The notes under the pieces: generated by a model | What the model was told of the DNA's origin: nothing | Seen by the model: the letters and a program-made list of their open reading frames with translations, nothing else | Database searches by the model: none | Assembly: GCA_021324235.1 (NCBI GenBank) | Contig: JAJPJM010000157.1 | Span: 1 to 60,616, forward strand | Length of the DNA stretch: 60,616 nucleotides | From: Verrucomicrobiota bacterium | GTDB taxonomy: Bacteria > Verrucomicrobiota > Verrucomicrobiia > Limisphaerales > UBA11358 | Direction: 5' to 3' | Made by a program: the position numbers and the translations under genes | Shown: positions 52,645-60,616 of the stretch, in pieces | Numbering within the stretch: position 1 is the stretch's first letter | How the letters are laid out: each line of letters begins with the position of its first letter

Positions 52645-52853
52645 CGGTCACGATCGATAGGGCGGATTGTAAGGATAATTGGATGGAAATCGTGTCTGAC
52701 AATCTCAAGTCGGGAAATACGGTTGCCTTGGAGAATTTCAATTATTCCACCGACCTCGATAAATGCTACCTCCTGGCGCGCCAGTTCCATGTTAAGATGT
52801 TTATCGATGCCGATTTGACGATTTGTCATTTTTTGACGTCACTTTCAAATTAG
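52641..52853 (+). CDS. small protein coupled to the response regulator
   Basis: 70 residues. It starts at an ATGA overlap with the response regulator. Sequence MTVTIDRADCKDNWMEIVSD...YLLARQFHVKMFIDADLTICHFLTSLSN shows no signal or TM; the second half has hydrophobic stretches that could form a small helix-strand fold. I do not recognise it. The overlap suggests a partner or regulator of the receiver. Confidence 0.5.
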   Translation: MTVTIDRADCKDNWMEIVSDNLKSGNTVALENFNYSTDLDKCYLLARQFHVKMFIDADLTICHFLTSLSN

Positions 52854-52984
52854 ACACATCGCGCCGCCTCGCATCCGGGCGTAACGGAATCGTAACAAAT
52901 CCATTCTTGTCCAATTGGTTTCGTCTTTGCGAAGTTTCCAGCGATGAGTGGACGCGAATTTCCTTTGCGCGCGCTGCTCGCCGT

Positions 52985-53614
52985 ATGAAACACTATCTAC
53001 CCACCATCCTCGCCCTGGCTTGCGCCGCGTTGGTCGTCTCGCTCATCGTGATCAAACGGGCTGATAACACACAGCATGAAAATGATGCCGGCGCGCTTGC
53101 CGGTTGTTCGAACCAGTTGGCGCTGGCGCAGGCCCAAATCACCGGTTGCAATGAAATCATGCTCACCTTGTCGAACCGTCTCGACTCCAGCCAGTCCGCG
53201 TCATTGACATTTTCCAACCAGTTGATGGAAGCCCAATCCACCCTTGACCTCGCCGCGGAACAGGTCACCAACCTGCTCCACCAGGTCGCGGAGGCGCAGT
53301 CGGAAAGCCAGACTTTCAGCCAACACGTCATGGATTTGACCAACCAGCTGGCCGGTCTCACGAGCCAGATCACTTCGAACCAGGTCGATCTGACCCGGGC
53401 AAACAAAGATTATGCGCTCCTGGAAAATCGTCTGCGCCAGGACGTCGCCGGGCGGGTGGTGGTGGAACGAAAATTTAACAACCCTTCGGAACTGCAGGCG
53501 CAAATGAAGTATTTAAAGCAGCATCCCGCCGAGGCGGTTTCTGCCGACAGCATCTATGCCGGTTTGGACGTGGAGGTGAAATCGAACACCTTCCATGTGA
53601 TTGCCCCGAATTGA
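52985..53614 (+). CDS. membrane-anchored coiled-coil protein
   Basis: 209 residues from ATG 52985. TM anchor at 5-25 (YLPTILALACAALVVSLIVI), then a long helix with heptad-like repeats rich in Asn, Gln and Ser (SNQLALAQAQITGCNE, SNQLMEAQSTLDLAAEQVTNLL, TNQLAGLTSQITSNQ), followed by a short C-terminal domain (VVVERKFNNPSELQAQMKYL...). It should project into the periplasm from the inner membrane. Function unknown; such Asn-rich coiled coils are common in this phylum. Confidence 0.75.
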   Translation: MKHYLPTILALACAALVVSLIVIKRADNTQHENDAGALAGCSNQLALAQAQITGCNEIMLTLSNRLDSSQSASLTFSNQLMEAQSTLDLAAEQVTNLLHQVAEAQSESQTFSQHVMDLTNQLAGLTSQITSNQVDLTRANKDYALLENRLRQDVAGRVVVERKFNNPSELQAQMKYLKQHPAEAVSADSIYAGLDVEVKSNTFHVIAPN

Positions 53615-53857
53615 TTCGGACCGCTGCTTCCGTCACGAGCTTTACGGCGGCTGCCAGTGGCCGCAAAGGTTTCGAAGCCGGAATCTTTTTTCCTCCCTTC
53701 GCTTGCTTCGCGTTCTTCGCGCGAGGACTCTGCATCCGCCCGTCCCATTCTTTTTTATTTCCACCGCGGTGCATTCTTTATGAAAGATCGGGCCCCTGGT
53801 TGCGTAGCGTTACTGATTGGCGCGGAGCGGACACCACAATGTGAAAGGAAACCAACT

Positions 53858-55357
53858 ATGCGGGGGTACCTCAAGATTTACGCGAAATGGATTGTCGTTC
53901 TTCCATTGATCGGGCTTTGCGGCTGCACCAGCGCGGTCCTTCAACATGATTATGCGGATTATTCCGCGGTGTATGCCGATTCAAGTAACAAGCAGTTATT
54001 GCTGAACCTCGCGCGGCTGTCTCAGGATGACCCGGTTTATTTTATCCAATTGGGTTCGATTAGTTCCCAATATCAAATCAGTTCCGGGGTCGGGTTTACG
54101 CCTTCCTCCACGAGAACGGACCCGGCCAGCATCGGTTCAGTGGGCATGGTTCAACATGCCCTGACCTTCGGAGGCAATCTGACCGCGGGATTCACGGAAA
54201 CCCCGCAATTTCAATTTCTACCCCTCACGGGCAGTAATTTTGTCGGGGCGATCCTGGCCCCGATCACGGACAAGGTCTATTTGACATTTTATGACCAAGG
54301 CTACCCGGCGGACTTGATCATTCGAACCATGGTTTCGTCAATCCAATATGAAAAGGACATTCCGATCGGCACAAATCTGACAACCGTCCTGGCCACAAAT
54401 CAGTTGACCATCATCAGTACGAATCAAGTGGCAGTGATTAAGTACCAAACCAATTATGAATACTGGGTCAACGACCCACATGATCCAACCTACCCGAGGT
54501 TCCTGGAGTTTTGCGCCGATTTGCGCAATGCGCAGCTTTGTCATGCCCTGACCATCGATCCCTCCAGCAGCGACCCCGTCCCGGTTTATACCAGCACGAA
54601 CGCCCGGTTGAACGACGTTATCGGTGCCATCCAGGCTGGGTTGACGGTGAAATGCACGGACACCAACAGTGGTCGCATCGTGGTCACGCATGCGCAGTCG
54701 AACCTTCAACTGGCGGCGGACAACTTTTCGGATCCCGCCAATTTTTTCATATACACCAACCTGCTGACCTTCGAGTCTGAAACCAATTTGATGTTCGATA
54801 ACGAAACGGCGCGCGCGAAAATCACCCATGCGTTGACGGTCGTGAATGATATCCTGGGCAAGAAAATAAAACTCAAAGTCCGGACCTTCGAGGCGGCCAT
54901 GTATTGCGTTGCCAAACAGGAAGCCTATTTTGAGGAATTACGGGAGAGCCAGACGAATCAGCCGCCATTCCCTCCCACAAACGACATCGTCTATGGCACC
55001 GATGCATACGGTCCCTATGCCGTCGTCACGCGGACCAATGATGACAGCATGTTCAAAGTCAGGCCGACCATGACGCTCACGTATAAATACTCCGACGTGG
55101 GGACCAATCATTTTTCGCGATCCCCGGCCACCTGGCAGCGCGGGAACGCGACCTCCGGCGACATGGCCTTTGGCTGTGAACCACCCGATTTCTCCGAACA
55201 GGTTCACGTTGAGTACAACGATGTTCCGTACGTGGTCGGCGACGCGAAAGGAACCGGCCAAAACCGGACGGTTTTTACCATGCTCTGCTATCTGTTTGCG
55301 CAGACGGCCATCAGCACCCAGAACCTGCCCGTCCAGCAACTGATTCAGGTGCAATGA
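53858..55357 (+). CDS. large lipoprotein of unknown function
   Basis: 499 residues from ATG 53858 with AAGGA 8 nt upstream; an upstream in-frame start is less likely. Lipobox LIGLCGC at about 27-33. The first mature part ADSSNKQLLLNLARLSQDDPVYFIQLGSISSQYQ resembles a widespread family of envelope lipoproteins that share (N)xLLLNxxRxxxxxPxxF; I know this only as a pattern, without function. The rest is Thr/Asn-rich and beta-like. In the gap 53615-53857 there is no gene, only a stretch with TTCGCGTTCTTCGCG words. Confidence 0.72.
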   Translation: MRGYLKIYAKWIVVLPLIGLCGCTSAVLQHDYADYSAVYADSSNKQLLLNLARLSQDDPVYFIQLGSISSQYQISSGVGFTPSSTRTDPASIGSVGMVQHALTFGGNLTAGFTETPQFQFLPLTGSNFVGAILAPITDKVYLTFYDQGYPADLIIRTMVSSIQYEKDIPIGTNLTTVLATNQLTIISTNQVAVIKYQTNYEYWVNDPHDPTYPRFLEFCADLRNAQLCHALTIDPSSSDPVPVYTSTNARLNDVIGAIQAGLTVKCTDTNSGRIVVTHAQSNLQLAADNFSDPANFFIYTNLLTFESETNLMFDNETARAKITHALTVVNDILGKKIKLKVRTFEAAMYCVAKQEAYFEELRESQTNQPPFPPTNDIVYGTDAYGPYAVVTRTNDDSMFKVRPTMTLTYKYSDVGTNHFSRSPATWQRGNATSGDMAFGCEPPDFSEQVHVEYNDVPYVVGDAKGTGQNRTVFTMLCYLFAQTAISTQNLPVQQLIQVQ

Positions 55358-55465
55358 CGGGTGTGCCCGCTGCGCTCTTGTGTAGAATAAACTTACGGCA
55401 ATTCCCATTCGCCACGACCGGCGTGCAGCAATAATCCCAGGTCGCGCACGATTTGAAACGTTCGT

Positions 55466-55846
55466 TCAGGAGAAAAACCACAGGCGCACGGTCTGGAACA
55501 GGACGAACGCCAGTTGGGCCGCGGCCATCACAAATAGAATGGCCACACGAACTTCAAACCCATCCGGCACCAGCGCCGAACGATGGCACGGCGACCGGAT
55601 CTTCCACCGCCACCCGGCTCTCCGAGCCCGCCGGCGAAATTCCCATTCCCCGGCGGGCGTGGTGGCGACGAAAGCGTCGCGGTCTTCATGGGGAAACGCA
55701 ACGCGCCCGACACGACGAAATCAAATCGCTTTCAGGCAAACGTCAGACACCGCGCTCGGGTCGCGACGAATCCCGCACCGCGGAAGAAGACGAACGGTAT
55801 GAAACGGCAGGCTGGTCTTGACATAACCGGGCCGGCGGCAAAGCAT
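55466..55846 (-). pseudogene. possible small membrane-protein gene interrupted by an in-frame TGA
   Basis: A minus-strand frame of 127 codons begins at an ATG (55846) with CGGAGAAAA upstream and ends with a clear hydrophobic helix VAILFVMAAAQLAFVLFQTV followed by RLWFFS and a stop. It is cut by one TGA at 55721-55723 (after VCLKAI). The continuity of frame across the TGA and the sensible C-terminal TM segment suggest a gene with a nonsense mutation. It could also be chance reading in GC-rich DNA, as the middle is Arg-rich. The 505-bp gap 55358-55862 has no better candidate. Confidence 0.3.
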
Positions 55847-55862
55847 CGTCACGTTTTCTCCG

Positions 55863-56282
55863 ATGAAAACGTGTGCTTGCTGCGGGAAAAAATACCCGGA
55901 CGACGCCGTAATTTGTGACGTTGATCGAACTCCGCTTGGTACCGGGATTTCAGAGTACAACGGTCCGGTCAGTTCCCAACCAGCCTCCAAACGGGCTGCG
56001 GTTTGCCCGGCTTGTGGCGCGTATGACTGTTACAAACCGGCGATTGAACTCAGGGGCTCCTTTAACGTGTTTGTTTTTCTGGCGGGCGGCCTGTTTGCCG
56101 TTCTCTTCCACAACGCCGGCCGGCCCAGGAGGGTTCAGTGCAACCAGTGCGGAGCACTTTTCAACATTCGCACCCGATCTGCCAGAGTTTCCCGGGTCAT
56201 TTTCTGGTTGCTGGTCGCACCCACGGTGATCAGCATTATTATCCTTCTGCTCCTCCTGTTGTGCACATTCTTTGCGCGTTGA
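55863..56282 (+). CDS. zinc-ribbon membrane protein
   Basis: 139 residues. N-terminal zinc-binding pattern MKTCACCGKKYPDDAVICDVD (CxxC...C), a second pair CPACGAY...CNQCGALFNI, and two hydrophobic segments (about 70-84 and 113-137). Topology would put both zinc ribbons on one side of the membrane. CGKKYPDDAxxCxxD is a pattern repeated in proteins of this phylum. Function unknown. The start partly overlaps the 5' end of the disrupted minus-strand frame. Confidence 0.72.
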   Translation: MKTCACCGKKYPDDAVICDVDRTPLGTGISEYNGPVSSQPASKRAAVCPACGAYDCYKPAIELRGSFNVFVFLAGGLFAVLFHNAGRPRRVQCNQCGALFNIRTRSARVSRVIFWLLVAPTVISIIILLLLLLCTFFAR

Positions 56283-56362
56283 TGGGCTCGCGGATGGGTG
56301 GGTGCTGGCTTTGGAATTGAAACCGGAACCCGCCTGGTCATGCCGGCCGGCGCGCCGTATAA

Positions 56363-57769
56363 TTAGGGCGGGGTTTCGACGCGGTAGAAGCGTTGTGGTT
56401 CGTCTCGTGTGACCGGGTCGGTAACCAGCAGCGCACTGCCCGTGGCGGGAGTGTTGGTGACGACCAGAGTGTTCCAGTTGTCCGCCGGCAGATTGCTGGT
56501 CCATTGCACGCGGTAAGCACCCAGCGGGAGCCCTGCAAAACCCAGGGTTACCTGCTGGCTGCCCAGTTGGATGTCGGTGAACGCGGGCGTGGCCAAGCCT
56601 TGCTTGATGGATTGCAGCAAGGGCTGACGTTGACCCGCCGGCAGGGTCACAAAATAGTCCTGGGCCAGTTCCCAGATCATCACTCCGCCCAGTCGTTGAT
56701 TTCGGGCATAACTGATTTTCGCCTGGCAGGTGTGTTGATCGTCGTAGGAAATAAACAGATCATTGGTCGGGACCACGTTGGTGATGCCGAGATAAGCCGC
56801 TTGAGCGTTGGTGTCCCAGTGATAAAGATTTGATTGGTAATAGCCGCTCATGATCGCCTGATAACTCTGCTGTGATGCGGTCGGTACATTGGTGGTGGGC
56901 CATGATTGGCGCGGCTGCCAGACGCCGCTGCCACCCGTCCAAACGTCCCCGTAGAAAGCCATGCCGATGCCGAGTTTGTCCGGAGCGACCCCGTTGCTCA
57001 GATAATTGCCCACCGCCCCGTCCACGGATGGGACCAGGGGACCGGAAGGTGGGAAGTGGTAACCGCCATCGAAAATGGGCGAATTGAACCAGGTCACCCA
57101 GCCGGGCCAGGGACCGGCCAGATCGTAAGTCATGATGTTCAACTGGTCGAATTGGTTTTGGATCGCCGCGAACATGGCGTACTGGGCCGTGGGCGAATCG
57201 CCGTAAGGCGGGTATGCCCCCACCGCCGCCGTCAGCAGTTTGGCCGGCGGAAAAGTATTCAAGGCGGCCCGCAGTGCGTTCACGAAATTCGTAAACTGTG
57301 GAATATCGGACGCGTAAAACGGTTCCCAGTCGATATCCACTCCGTCATAGCCGCGGCTGGCCATGAAGTTCGTCAGATTGTTGATGAACCCGGGGAGGTT
57401 GGTGCTGCTGGTGGCGCCGAGGAAACCGGGTTCACTGCCCGCGCTGGTGGCCGCGCCCCCGACCGAAATGAGCACCGGCCGGCCGGCGGCATGCGCCCGG
57501 GAAACGAGGTCGGCGGAATTGGCAACAGTGACGCCATTGCCGGTGGCATCCAGCGAACCATCGGGATTGACCGTGAGCACGGCGTGAATGACCAGCGTCA
57601 CGACGGTGAAATCGATATTGGAAGCCGGCATGCCCGACTGTTCCCATCCGGGGTAATAGCCGGTGACCCAGAGATCGGCCCGGGCGGGGAGGCAAAACGC
57701 GGATAAAATGCCAATCAGAACCATCGGCCACAGTCTCGCGGGCAGGGGTGGAGGCCGCTTTACTTTCAT
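56363..57769 (-). CDS. secreted GH18 family chitinase-like enzyme
   Basis: 468 residues from ATG 57769. Signal peptide at 1-32 (ends CLPARA). The GH18 catalytic motif DGVDIDWE (DxxDxDxE) with LISVGG and LNIMTYDLAGPWPG before and after, and GGVMIWELAQDY near the end, are typical of chitinases. It hydrolyses beta-1,4-GlcNAc linkages in chitin or peptidoglycan-like polymers outside the cell. The last ~65 residues form a small beta module (GAYRVQWTSNLPADNWNTL...FYRVETPP) shared in style with other secreted proteins here. A far-upstream start at 58105 is not credible. Confidence 0.93.
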   Translation of the reverse strand: MKVKRPPPLPARLWPMVLIGILSAFCLPARADLWVTGYYPGWEQSGMPASNIDFTVVTLVIHAVLTVNPDGSLDATGNGVTVANSADLVSRAHAAGRPVLISVGGAATSAGSEPGFLGATSSTNLPGFINNLTNFMASRGYDGVDIDWEPFYASDIPQFTNFVNALRAALNTFPPAKLLTAAVGAYPPYGDSPTAQYAMFAAIQNQFDQLNIMTYDLAGPWPGWVTWFNSPIFDGGYHFPPSGPLVPSVDGAVGNYLSNGVAPDKLGIGMAFYGDVWTGGSGVWQPRQSWPTTNVPTASQQSYQAIMSGYYQSNLYHWDTNAQAAYLGITNVVPTNDLFISYDDQHTCQAKISYARNQRLGGVMIWELAQDYFVTLPAGQRQPLLQSIKQGLATPAFTDIQLGSQQVTLGFAGLPLGAYRVQWTSNLPADNWNTLVVTNTPATGSALLVTDPVTRDEPQRFYRVETPP

Positions 57770-57947
57770 CGCTAATCTGAAATTACGTGGCCGGCCGGAG
57801 CGTGTCAAATTCCGCTTTGGCAGATGAAAGTTCTGCCGGAACCCACAGAAGCAAACGAAGAGAACGAAGCATCTTGAAAGGTAGGGCTGGCCACTCGGGC
57901 AATTCGGCGGCACGACATTTTCCAGCGGGCTTGGGATACCCGGTGAT

Positions 57948-59660
57948 TCAAGGAGAAACATTTCCCTGCCAAACCGCCGTCTCAAACGCGCCGAGGTCGG
58001 GCGCGGAACCGTTGAACGGACTGCCCAGAGCCACTCCCTGGTCCACCAGCCGCCCCGCGGGCACCGGGCGCAGGAACGGGGTTTCCGGCAGGCTCCCATC
58101 GTCACGGCGCGGAGCCATCGCCCATGTATAATCAGTGCTGAGAAAGTCGTTGGTGTTCACGTCCGGCAGCACCTGCCAGGTGTTGGCCATCTGAATGGCG
58201 GGATGGTTGGTCGTGCCGCCGATGGCGACGGAACCGATGGCGACGTTGTTGCGCACGACATGGCTGCTTTGGAGCGCTCCATATTGGGAACCGAGGTGGT
58301 CCAGATTGATGGCGCCGCTGCCGTTGTTCCAGGCGGTGTTTTGATCCACCGTCTGGCCGGCGGCGTTGTTGTTTTGGTCAACCCCCCACGCCGAGTTGCC
58401 GAAGGTCAGGCAATTCACCAGCCGATGCGGCGTCGCCGTGCCGTTGCCGCCGAGTTTGAATCCGTTGCCATTGCCGTTGAACTGCGTGTTGTTCGGGTCC
58501 CAGACATTGGTGGCCGCGCGAAACGCCCAGCAGTTGGTGATGAGCACCGGCTGCGTGCCCATCCACAAATCCCAGTTGTCGTCGGAGTTTTCCCAGGCCC
58601 GGCAGCCGCTGAACACGTTGCCGGGCCCCAGGCTCCATTTTGCGGTAAAACCGTCGGCGTTGCCGCCGACCGGTGGATCGTAACTGCGGATGGAGTCACA
58701 GTTCAGAAAGAGGTTGCTGCTGGGCGTCGCGGTGCCGCCGTTCCCGCCGGTGATGTGGAACCCGGTGTTGCGGGCGCCCAGGCTGACACAAAGTTCGACA
58801 ATATTGTTGCTGCCGGAAATCACGATGGAATTGTGGCCGGCATTGGTCATGACCAGGCCGTAAAGCTGATAGCCGTTGCCGCTGATGGAAATGCCGTCCG
58901 TTCCGGTGCCTTCGCCGGAACAATCCAGCACCGGTTTTTCACCGGGATAAGCCCGGATGCGAATGGGTTGGCTGGCGGTGCCGATCTTCGTCAACGAAAC
59001 CTTCGAAGCCACGGCATAAGTTCCACCCCGCAGGTACACCAGGTTGCCGGGGACCGCCAGGCCCGCCGCCTTGCCCAACGTGGCCAGGGGCTGGGCGATA
59101 TTGGTGCCCGCATTGCTGTCGCTGCCGTTGGTGGCCACATAATACGTCGCCGCCTCCGCGCCGCCTTCGATCAATCGCACCGACGGCCGGACAAACCAGA
59201 CGTTGGTTCCCGGCAATGGAGTGCTGAACCATTCCCGGATGGAACCGGACGGGTCGGAAGGCAGGGAATTGGTCGTTGTCCGCAGCCACCACGGACGAAA
59301 CCAATTGGTCAGGTCGGCGGACAGATACAGATCAATCTGTGCGCCGGGCTGATGTCCTTCCCGCTCCAGAATTTCCACGGCGAACGTGGCATTCGTCCCG
59401 CCCGTTCCCCCGGAAACCGGCTGCACCGCGCCCGTGATGCCGCCGGGCACCCGCGGGTCGGTGCCGAAGGCGAACTCGACCAGATTCAAATCCCCGTCCT
59501 GGTCGGGGTCGCTGAGTGGACCGCTCTGCGCCGGAATATCGCTGAAGTGGGCGGCCGCCCAGTTGGTGTAATATTGAACGCCGTTAAGGGGTAATTGCGT
59601 CAGTGCCAGTGCGCCAAGGACCAGACTGCACGCGGGAAAGCGGATACGAATTGCCTTCAT
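57948..59660 (-). CDS. secreted right-handed beta-helix polysaccharide lyase, PL9-like
   Basis: 570 residues from ATG 59660. Signal peptide 1-26. N-terminal ~140 residues form a beta-rich module (FSDIPAQSGPLSDPDQDGDLNLVEFAFGTDP, EF-hand-like calcium loop DPDQDGDLN). Then YYVATNGSDSNAGTNIAQPLATLGKA opens the pectate-lyase-like helix with ISGNGYQLYGLVMTNAG, NADGFTAKW, ENSDDNWDLWMGTQPVLITNCWAF and NGNGFKLGGNG, the pattern of PL9 pectate lyases, in which SDDxWDL is conserved. The substrate is probably a uronic-acid polysaccharide. It is divergent from no neighbour; the GH18 gene lies 178 bp downstream on the same strand. Confidence 0.85.
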   Translation of the reverse strand: MKAIRIRFPACSLVLGALALTQLPLNGVQYYTNWAAAHFSDIPAQSGPLSDPDQDGDLNLVEFAFGTDPRVPGGITGAVQPVSGGTGGTNATFAVEILEREGHQPGAQIDLYLSADLTNWFRPWWLRTTTNSLPSDPSGSIREWFSTPLPGTNVWFVRPSVRLIEGGAEAATYYVATNGSDSNAGTNIAQPLATLGKAAGLAVPGNLVYLRGGTYAVASKVSLTKIGTASQPIRIRAYPGEKPVLDCSGEGTGTDGISISGNGYQLYGLVMTNAGHNSIVISGSNNIVELCVSLGARNTGFHITGGNGGTATPSSNLFLNCDSIRSYDPPVGGNADGFTAKWSLGPGNVFSGCRAWENSDDNWDLWMGTQPVLITNCWAFRAATNVWDPNNTQFNGNGNGFKLGGNGTATPHRLVNCLTFGNSAWGVDQNNNAAGQTVDQNTAWNNGSGAINLDHLGSQYGALQSSHVVRNNVAIGSVAIGGTTNHPAIQMANTWQVLPDVNTNDFLSTDYTWAMAPRRDDGSLPETPFLRPVPAGRLVDQGVALGSPFNGSAPDLGAFETAVWQGNVSP

Positions 59661-59799
59661 GAGATGATTCAGTCTCGCACATTGCCCGCTTCCGTTCAAG
59701 GATTTACACCGTCCCGGAAGATTTGCAACGGCCACACCCGCCGCCGCTACCGCGTTAAGCACGGCCAATCCCGGAAGGTGCCGTCCACTCCCGCAGAAA

Positions 59800-60616
59800 T
59801 CATTTCAGTCCCAGCCACAGCAGAATCACCAAATCGATCGCAAAGAAAATCACGATGATGATTTCCAGCCATAACATCCTTTGCTCGTTCAATTCGGTGT
59901 GAACGACGCTGTACAGCTTGTCGAGTTGGGCGAGGCGTTGCTCCACGCTGGCGCGCCATTGGTCGAGATAAAAGCGGTCGCGCGCACCGAGATAAACACG
60001 GGCCAGATGCCAGTCGCCGAAAAATTTCGTGATGTGCGTGATCTCGTCGGTGAGTTTCGCCACGTCCACGCGGAACCGGCGCAAATGGCGCAACACCTTG
60101 TTCGCCCGGCCGAACAGCGGCATGGACCGCCGTTCCACGTCCTCATAAGCGTGGTCGAGATAGGTGTCGAGCCGGCGATCCATCACGCGGAATTCCTCCA
60201 GTTGCAGGTTCGCCAGTTCCAGCGCATACAACACGTCGTCCACGTAGCCCGTCAAATCCACCACCAGCGCCGCGTCCCAGTCAATCACCGCCAGGTCCGT
60301 GTTCTCGAACGAACGCTGGATGCGCAGCACCTCAGACACCTGCGCCTCGCTCAATTGCGCCGCCGCCGTTTCCGTGAGCAGACCCGCCACCTCGCGCCGT
60401 TGCGCTTCGAGCCAGCGGTTCACATCCTTCACGCCCGCCAGGTCGGTCAGGCAGAACACCGTGTAAGCCTCCGGCGGCGGCGGAAACTCCGTGCGCGCCA
60501 CCAGCAAATCCCGGAGGCTGTCGCAGACCTCCGCGCACAGTTTCAACGCCATCGTGTCCAGCGTCAGCCCGTTCTCCAGTTTCGGATTGTGGAACGGCAT
60601 CAGGCCCGCCACCGCA
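59800..60616 (-). CDS. RMD1/DUF155-like membrane protein, 5' end outside window
   Basis: The last ~272 residues of a minus-strand gene; the frame stays open to the window edge and the GTG near the edge is not a proven start. It is rich in helices (LEAQRREVAGLLTETAAAQLSEAQVSEV, ELANLQLEEFRVMDRRLDTYLDHAYEDVERR) with a C-terminal TM helix WLEIIIVIFFAIDLVILLWLG. The layout WRASVEQRLAQLDKLYSVVHTELNEQRMLWLEIIIV resembles RMD1/DUF155 proteins, whose function in bacteria is unknown. Confidence in the family is moderate. Confidence 0.6.
   Translation of the reverse strand, partial: AVAGLMPFHNPKLENGLTLDTMALKLCAEVCDSLRDLLVARTEFPPPPEAYTVFCLTDLAGVKDVNRWLEAQRREVAGLLTETAAAQLSEAQVSEVLRIQRSFENTDLAVIDWDAALVVDLTGYVDDVLYALELANLQLEEFRVMDRRLDTYLDHAYEDVERRSMPLFGRANKVLRHLRRFRVDVAKLTDEITHITKFFGDWHLARVYLGARDRFYLDQWRASVEQRLAQLDKLYSVVHTELNEQRMLWLEIIIVIFFAIDLVILLWLGLK

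Noticed and set aside
57948..59660. CRISPR-like or tandem DNA repeats in beta-helix genes
   Set aside because: The periodicity is at protein level (beta-helix coils) and the DNA repeats are not conserved.

Overview
The window looks like chromosomal DNA of a heterotrophic member of the Verrucomicrobiota, probably near the Limisphaerales/Pedosphaera group. The clues are moderately high GC, a PEP-CTERM protein, secreted proteins ending in an LSWPTNA...FFRL-type module, a CSLREA/choice-of-anchor-Q beta-helix protein, tandem tail-collar proteins and many stand-alone sensor kinases and response regulators. Secreted GH26, GH18 and PL9-like enzymes suggest polysaccharide degradation. I see no CRISPR array, transposase, integrase or prophage. 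One tRNA is present and no rRNA.

Layout. 1-5.8 kb: an envelope lipid-transport block (truncated RND/MMPL transporter, a secreted WPLF-repeat protein, MlaE-MlaF-MlaD). 5.9-15.9 kb: mixed genes: metF, a TPR-sulfotransferase, a frameshifted porin-like gene, a PilC/GspF inner-membrane protein, a beta-CASP nuclease, a CAT-anticodon tRNA, DUF423, a histone-deacetylase-like hydrolase and a GH26 mannanase. 15.8-27.3 kb: a signalling and lipid block with three sensor kinases, a PhcB-like SAM methyltransferase, two FadL-type outer-membrane channels and an HXXXD acyltransferase-like protein. 27.5-32.3 kb: a pseudo-SGNH hydrolase, DAHP synthase, a conserved protein of unknown role and an ABC ATPase. 32.4-38.0 kb: two DUF6916-like genes, a GNAT, three tandem tail-collar proteins and a large beta-helix protein. 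38.1-46.9 kb: housekeeping genes (rsmD, rplU, rpmA, obgE) with a dienelactone hydrolase, an ECF sigma factor carrying a membrane domain, an SDR, a STAS-like protein, MscS and a fatty acid hydroxylase. 47.1-56.3 kb: a gene-poor stretch of small proteins, two single-domain response regulators, lipoproteins and zinc-ribbon proteins. 56.3-60.6 kb: GH18, PL9 and a truncated RMD1-like membrane protein.

The most interesting unit is 18.0-27.3 kb. Methyltransferase, hybrid kinase and receiver-kinase overlap in the order of the Ralstonia phcB-phcS-phcR quorum-sensing operon, whose signal is a 3-hydroxy fatty acid methyl ester. Next to it are two FadL channels and an acyltransferase-like gene. The methyltransferase and acyltransferase genes share a nearly identical 32-nt stretch just before their starts (28 of 32 positions). 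I infer a lipid-signal circuit that makes, exchanges and senses an acyl compound. A second unexplained cluster is the tail-collar/DUF6916/GNAT/beta-helix group at 32.4-38.0 kb. Short palindromic elements recur at gene ends, and one appears to lie in frame inside obgE.
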